Source: a bacterium
GTDB taxonomy: Bacteria; UBA3054
Assembly (NCBI GenBank): GCA_017538635.1
Contig: JAFYIM010000432.1
Span: forward strand, 1-10,150
DNA length: 10,150 nucleotides
Reading direction: 5' to 3'
The first letter of the stretch is position 1. Every line of letters begins with the position of its first letter. The notes beneath the pieces are model-generated. The model had not been told where the DNA came from. It ran no database searches and saw only the letters and a program-made list of their open reading frames with translations. Positions 6,258 to 10,150 of this stretch are shown here, piece by piece. A program made the position numbers and the translations under genes.

Positions 6258-9200
6258 TCACATCTCCAGATAGACAAGTTCGCCTGAGATATCCCCGATC
6301 CCGTAGATATCTCTAAGCACTTTCACATACAGGTCTATCTGGACCTGGTTCTCCTCGTGCGGATGACCGGTCTTGAAATCGTAAACCACGATCTTTTCCG
6401 GATCCTTTGCGCTCGGGAAGAAGTGCACCCTGTCCATGATGCCTTTCACAAGCTTGTCATCCACCAGCGCCATAAAAGGCATCTCGCGCCGAACTTCGCA
6501 TTCTTTCGCTGGCTTTATGAAGACATTCTCAGGATGTCTGGCGATGTAAGCGTCCACCACCGCCTTCGCTTCGGCGATCTCATCAGAGAGGGGAGCAGAA
6601 ACTGCAGGCGCAGTATCGCCCAGCCAGAGGATGCTTTCGCAATAGCTGTGGATAGCGCTGCCGCGCCGCATAGCCTCTTCTCTTTCTTTAGCAACGAACG
6701 GCATCTCATCACTGATCTCTTCCTCTCTTTCTGTTTCTCCCAGCTTGGAAGGGGAGACGGTCTGCCTACGGCGTGAGATCTTTTTGTCAAAGGAAGGAGG
6801 AGTCAATTCCGAAAGCGTTTCTTCAGCTTCTGTTTTTTTCTCTTCGTCTTTCTTGTACCAATCGGCGCTGCCGAAATCAATGTAAGTTATGCTATATTCT
6901 TCGAGCTCTTCCGTTTTGTTATTGCCAACCTCAACGCATTGCTTCAGGTAGTAGCGCAGCTGAGTGGGTCCGGGCGACTTGGCGTCCGGGCAAAGCACAT
7001 AAAGAGCTTTGGCCGCCCTTGTCAAAGCGACGTAATTCAGATTGGCGTTCTCAAGGTACTGCTTTGTCATTGTCTCAGCTTCCATTTCGGCATATTGATT
7101 CGAGGCAAAGTAGGCGAGCTTGCTGCACTTTTTAGTGAAGGCTGTGCATTTGGGAGCGGACAAAACTTCTTCTTCCTGCTCTTCTTTTACGAAATCTGTT
7201 TTGGAAATGTCGTCAAGCGGGCTTTTGCTGAGCGGCAGTATGACCATGTCGAAAGTCAATCCCTTGGCGGCATGGATAGTGGAAACGATCACTTTGCCGG
7301 GATCGGCTTTTTCTCTCGGACGTTTGTATTCCTCTATGAAGCTTAGGAAGTTTTCCAGGTCTGAGAGAGATTTGCCAGGGTAAGAGGAAGCGGCGAGCGA
7401 GATATCAGCCAATCTTTTGGCAATGATGTCTTTCCCTTCTTCGTTTTCAGCGGCCTCTTTCCACTTTTCAGCCAATCTGGCGATGACGCTGGCGTATCCG
7501 TCGCGGATCACTTGGCGGCGCCAGAAGGAGAGCGTTTCTTCCAAACCTTTTTCTCCGAACAATTCCTTCAGGGGCGAATGCTTAAGCAAAAAAAGCGAAA
7601 CGTGATCACCGGGATCGGCGATCAGCCTGAAGAAGGCCAGAACGATCTTGGTCTCGGGGAAGTCGATGATCTTAACGTCCGCGGAGTTGGTGCAGGGAAT
7701 GTTTTCGTCGGCCAGAAGTGACAATATTTTTTCCGCATGATCGTTGGTCCTGACCAGCACGGCGGCCTGAAGGCCTTTTTTATGCGGCTGAATCTCGTTC
7801 AGCAATCTGACGATCTCCGCGAAAAGATAATTGACGCCTTTCTGTTCGCTGCTGACGAGGGCGAGCCGGCTGTAGCCCTGCTTGGGAACTTTGTCGTCCT
7901 CGGAGGATACGTGATTTTGGAATTCAATGGCTTCTCTCCAATCTTTGTAGCAGGAAAGGGAGAAGATCTGGTTTACCAGTTCAAGGACTTCCGGAGCGGA
8001 GCGGTAGCTTTTGAAGAGCGGGTGCGCTTTTATTGCCCCGGCGTAATATTTGAGAAAGCGGCCGAAGATCTCGGGAGAACTGCCGCGCCAGCCGTAGATG
8101 GCCTGCTTCAGGTCGCCGACGACGAAGAGGCTTCTTCCCTCCGTGTCGGACAACACTTCCTCGATCAAAGGTCTCATGATATCCCATTGCGTCCAGCTGG
8201 TGTCCTGGAATTCGTCGATCAGGATGTGCTTGATCTGGGAGTCGAGTCGGAAATATACTTCCAGCCCCAGTATGGGGTTGATTATGATCTTTCTGACAGT
8301 CTGGGTAATGTCGCCGAAGGTAAAGCTGTTTTCCCTAAACTTGCGCTCAGTCAGTTTGTCCTGAAATTCCATCGACAGCTGGAAAGCGGTTTTAGTCTCG
8401 CTTAATTTCCTTTTTATTTCCCTGGATCCCAGGTAGGCTAGGCAAGCTTTCAGGTAATCAAGGCTTTCTTCTATCAGCCCCAGATCAGCTATGGACTCGT
8501 AGTCCACAGGAATTTTTTGCAGCAGTTTCTTTATCTGACTGTTCTCTTGGATGTCTTTTTTGTAGGTAAGAGCCAATTCCAGATCGCTAGAGAGCGTTTT
8601 CACGACGCTGACTTTTTTTGAGTTTGAAGTTCCCAGCTGCAAGCCGATCCGAGGTCTCTCTTCTTCGCGGAAAGCGATGTTCCCGACGGCTTCTTCCGGC
8701 ACGGAAAAATACTCGTCGTTCAGTCCTCCCAAGATCCCAAGTATTTCCTGCCCAACTTTTCTCAGCTCCCTGCGCTCGTTCAGCGCTGCGAATTTCGCGT
8801 AAAATTCCTTGGCTCTCCCGCGTCCGTGGTAATCCAGGAGAAGGTCGTCGAGAGCTTTTTCCAGCATGCGTTTTTCCGCTGTGCCTTCCAGAATGTTTAT
8901 GCCGGCGTCTAGCCCCATGTCGAAGGCGAAGCAGCGGAGGATATCGTTGAAGAAGCTGTCGTAAGTCGAGATCTTCAGTTTTGAGAGATCGTCAAGCAAG
9001 GAAAAGAGCCATTTCGCACAGTCGCTTTTCAAGGGAACTTTTTCGAGTTCGGCGTCGGCGTAGAGTTTTTGGGCAGCCTTATCGTCTTGGGCAGCTCTGG
9101 CTAAAACTTTAAGGATCCTTTCCAGCATTTCGGCGGCCGCCGCCCTGGTGAAGGTGAGCGTTAAGATCTCGCTCGGCCTGGCGCCCAAGCTCAGAAGCTT

Positions 9201-9281
9201 GATGAAGCGCATGGCGAGGCGGTAAGTCTTGCCGGTTCCTGCGGAGGCGATGATGGCGGTGTTTTCAATTATTCCCGGCAT
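6258..9281 (-). CDS. addA: AddA-like helicase-nuclease subunit (UvrD/RecB-type SF1 helicase)
   Basis: A 1007-residue ATP-dependent helicase fused to a nuclease, the AddA/RexA-type subunit that unwinds and resects double-strand DNA ends before RecA loading. Walker A is A12-SAGTGKT-19; motif Ia is LTLTFTRAAAAEM. Walker B is D356-EFQDT. Motif III is Q393-AIYGWRG-400. Motif IV reads SYRS where NYRS is usual. Motif V is T668-IHAAKGL, and motif VI is Y750-VALTRA. A charged linker (about 795-860) leads to a PD-(D/E)XK nuclease with H878, GIMD950R and Y967-DFKTG (D968, K970), followed by a Q...Y motif. The length is short beside the about 1230 residues of Bacillus AddA. The ATG overlaps the end of the addB-like gene by 13 nt and has a GAGGAG site inside that gene, so translational coupling is likely. 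RecB or a stand-alone UvrD-like enzyme is less likely because of this partner. Confidence 0.92.
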   Translation of the reverse strand: MPGIIENTAIIASAGTGKTYRLAMRFIKLLSLGARPSEILTLTFTRAAAAEMLERILKVLARAAQDDKAAQKLYADAELEKVPLKSDCAKWLFSLLDDLSKLKISTYDSFFNDILRCFAFDMGLDAGINILEGTAEKRMLEKALDDLLLDYHGRGRAKEFYAKFAALNERRELRKVGQEILGILGGLNDEYFSVPEEAVGNIAFREEERPRIGLQLGTSNSKKVSVVKTLSSDLELALTYKKDIQENSQIKKLLQKIPVDYESIADLGLIEESLDYLKACLAYLGSREIKRKLSETKTAFQLSMEFQDKLTERKFRENSFTFGDITQTVRKIIINPILGLEVYFRLDSQIKHILIDEFQDTSWTQWDIMRPLIEEVLSDTEGRSLFVVGDLKQAIYGWRGSSPEIFGRFLKYYAGAIKAHPLFKSYRSAPEVLELVNQIFSLSCYKDWREAIEFQNHVSSEDDKVPKQGYSRLALVSSEQKGVNYLFAEIVRLLNEIQPHKKGLQAAVLVRTNDHAEKILSLLADENIPCTNSADVKIIDFPETKIVLAFFRLIADPGDHVSLFLLKHSPLKELFGEKGLEETLSFWRRQVIRDGYASVIARLAEKWKEAAENEEGKDIIAKRLADISLAASSYPGKSLSDLENFLSFIEEYKRPREKADPGKVIVSTIHAAKGLTFDMVILPLSKSPLDDISKTDFVKEEQEEEVLSAPKCTAFTKKCSKLAYFASNQYAEMEAETMTKQYLENANLNYVALTRAAKALYVLCPDAKSPGPTQLRYYLKQCVEVGNNKTEELEEYSITYIDFGSADWYKKDEEKKTEAEETLSELTPPSFDKKISRRRQTVSPSKLGETEREEEISDEMPFVAKEREEAMRRGSAIHSYCESILWLGDTAPAVSAPLSDEIAEAKAVVDAYIARHPENVFIKPAKECEVRREMPFMALVDDKLVKGIMDRVHFFPSAKDPEKIVVYDFKTGHPHEENQVQIDLYVKVLRDIYGIGDISGELVYLEM

Positions 9282-10150
9282 CCTATTATCTCCTCAATTT
9301 TCGGGATCCGTTCCGCTTTGGACAATTCACAGAGCGTTCTGTACGGGCAGTACTCGCATTTCCTGTTCGGGAAGATGTTTCCGAAGTCACTATTCAGGAT
9401 ATTTTCGATCGTTTCCTCTATAAGGCTGCTGCTTGCTCCTCCAAAATTTACCTGCGTGTAAACTTTTTCCTGCGTTTTGTCGGCGCTGAAACTTACGAAG
9501 GCGTAGAGGCGCGCGACCTCGGGTGGGAAACTGTCTTCCAAAAGTTTCAGGTAAGCCGGCAGCTGAAGGTCTTCCAGCATTTCCTCTTCACTTTTGGCCG
9601 CGGCGCCGGTCTTGTAGTCTATTACGCATACGGCGTTTCTTGAAGTCGTGTCGCGGTCTAGCCTGTCAAGCTTGCCGGTCAGTTTCACGCCCTTTATTTC
9701 TTTTTCAAACTTCTTTTCCGCCATGACTATTTCCCAGCCATCCTTTTCCCAATTCACATGCTCTTTGCTAAAAAGCGCGAGCTTTTCCTGTAGCTGCATG
9801 ATCTGGAAACTGGCCAAGGGGGGAAGGGAAGTTCCGAAAAACTTCCTGCAGAGGGATTGGAGCGTTTCAGATAAAAAGGCGTTCGTCTGTTCTTCGTCGG
9901 AAGGGAGCGATTTGGCTATCTTGGCCTCGGCGAATTTTTGCATGACGTGATGCGCCAGCGTTCCGTAAACGGTTGGAACCATTTCGCGGAAGATCAGGTC
10001 ATCGCGATGCACGCCGATCTGCCGCAGGGCGAACTTGAAAGGACATTCCCGGAAGGCGTTGAGATTCGAAGCGCTGATTGAGGAAAGGCTGGCTCTGATC
10101 GTTTGTATGAGGGGATCGGGAAGAGCGCCTTTTGCGAATTTCGGCAGGAA
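9269..10150 (-). CDS. addB: AddB-like nuclease subunit, C-terminal part only (gene runs off the right edge)
   Basis: The reading frame is open from the last base of the window to the TAA at 9269-9271, giving 293 codons. An internal GTG at 10012 is not the start: in-frame upstream residues continue the domain (SASNLNAFRECPFKF). The visible part is a RecB-type PD-(D/E)XK nuclease. Counting from the window edge, G63-TLAH67 supplies the GxxxH motif, D162 lies in GKLDR, and D178-YK180 is the D-x-K motif, followed by a Q...AY segment. C36, C265, C268 and C274 (C...Cx2Cx5C) match the four-cysteine 4Fe-4S arrangement of AddB and Cas4/Dna2-type nucleases. In known AddB this cluster staples the nuclease domain together. 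The 13-nt overlap with the addA-like gene downstream, in the addB-addA order of Bacillus, supports AddB over Cas4. The N-terminal helicase-like half cannot be seen. Confidence 0.88.
   Translation of the reverse strand, partial: FLPKFAKGALPDPLIQTIRASLSSISASNLNAFRECPFKFALRQIGVHRDDLIFREMVPTVYGTLAHHVMQKFAEAKIAKSLPSDEEQTNAFLSETLQSLCRKFFGTSLPPLASFQIMQLQEKLALFSKEHVNWEKDGWEIVMAEKKFEKEIKGVKLTGKLDRLDRDTTSRNAVCVIDYKTGAAAKSEEEMLEDLQLPAYLKLLEDSFPPEVARLYAFVSFSADKTQEKVYTQVNFGGASSSLIEETIENILNSDFGNIFPNRKCEYCPYRTLCELSKAERIPKIEEIIGCRE
9290..9295 (-). promoter_or_regulatory. Ribosome binding site of the addA-like gene, inside addB
   Basis: On the minus strand GAGGAG stands 8 bases before the ATG at 9281. It lies within the last codons of the addB-like gene, which ends at 9269. 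This fixes the addA start and makes coupled translation of the two subunits likely. Confidence 0.7.

Noticed and set aside
7737..8405. 222-codon open frame on the plus strand opposite the addA-like gene
   Set aside because: It covers the antisense of helicase Walker B and motif III, which are clearly coding on the minus strand.
9269..10012. Treating the nuclease as a complete 247-residue gene starting at the GTG at 10012
   Set aside because: The frame stays open to the window edge, and the upstream residues hold the first cluster cysteine (ECPF) and the SASNLN segment typical of the domain, so the gene is truncated by the window.
1..10150. CRISPR array, tRNA, rRNA, insertion sequence or phage genes
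   Set aside because: No regularly spaced repeats, cloverleaf-like segments, transposase motifs or terminal inverted repeats were seen. The only large-scale repeat is the paralogous gene pair.

Overview
The window looks like chromosomal DNA of a bacterium with moderate GC content, most likely from the PVC group (Lentisphaerota, Verrucomicrobiota or Planctomycetota). The argument is the combination of very large secreted proteins built from jellyroll-like units, a short PEP-CTERM sorting tail ending in K/R, and a lipoprotein phosphodiesterase. The phylum is an inference; there is no rRNA or other phylogenetic marker here.

Left half (1-6250, + strand). Two paralogous exported proteins of 839 and 844 residues flank a 305-residue alkaline-phosphatase-superfamily lipoprotein. 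The paralogs share one architecture: signal peptide, three homologous jellyroll-like units each opening with an F-x(2-3)-[DNK]-F-[ED]...G...Q-x-x-W motif, two BACON-like beta-sandwich modules between them, and a VPEP / short hydrophobic stretch / basic C-terminus typical of exosortase substrates. Each of the three genes has a plausible sigma-70-type -10 element just upstream, two of them of the extended TGnTAAAAT form, so they may be transcribed separately although co-oriented. A nested inverted repeat fills the gap before the phosphodiesterase gene. No exosortase gene lies in the window.

Middle (6214-6246). A perfect 15-bp inverted repeat with A- and T-tracts is a strong bidirectional intrinsic terminator between the two convergent halves.

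Right half (6258-10150, - strand). An addB-addA-like pair encodes a double-strand-break-processing helicase-nuclease. The addB-like gene runs off the right edge, so only its C-terminal 293 codons are present; they hold the RecB-type nuclease domain with four cysteines arranged as for a 4Fe-4S cluster. It overlaps the addA-like gene by 13 nt. The addA-like gene (1007 aa) carries the main UvrD/RecB-type SF1 helicase motifs plus a C-terminal PD-(D/E)XK nuclease.

The two halves are functionally unrelated: a cell-surface module of unknown purpose on the left, housekeeping recombination on the right. No tRNA, rRNA, CRISPR array, insertion sequence or phage gene was seen. There is no gene-free stretch over 300 bases; the largest gap is 93 bases, before the second paralog.
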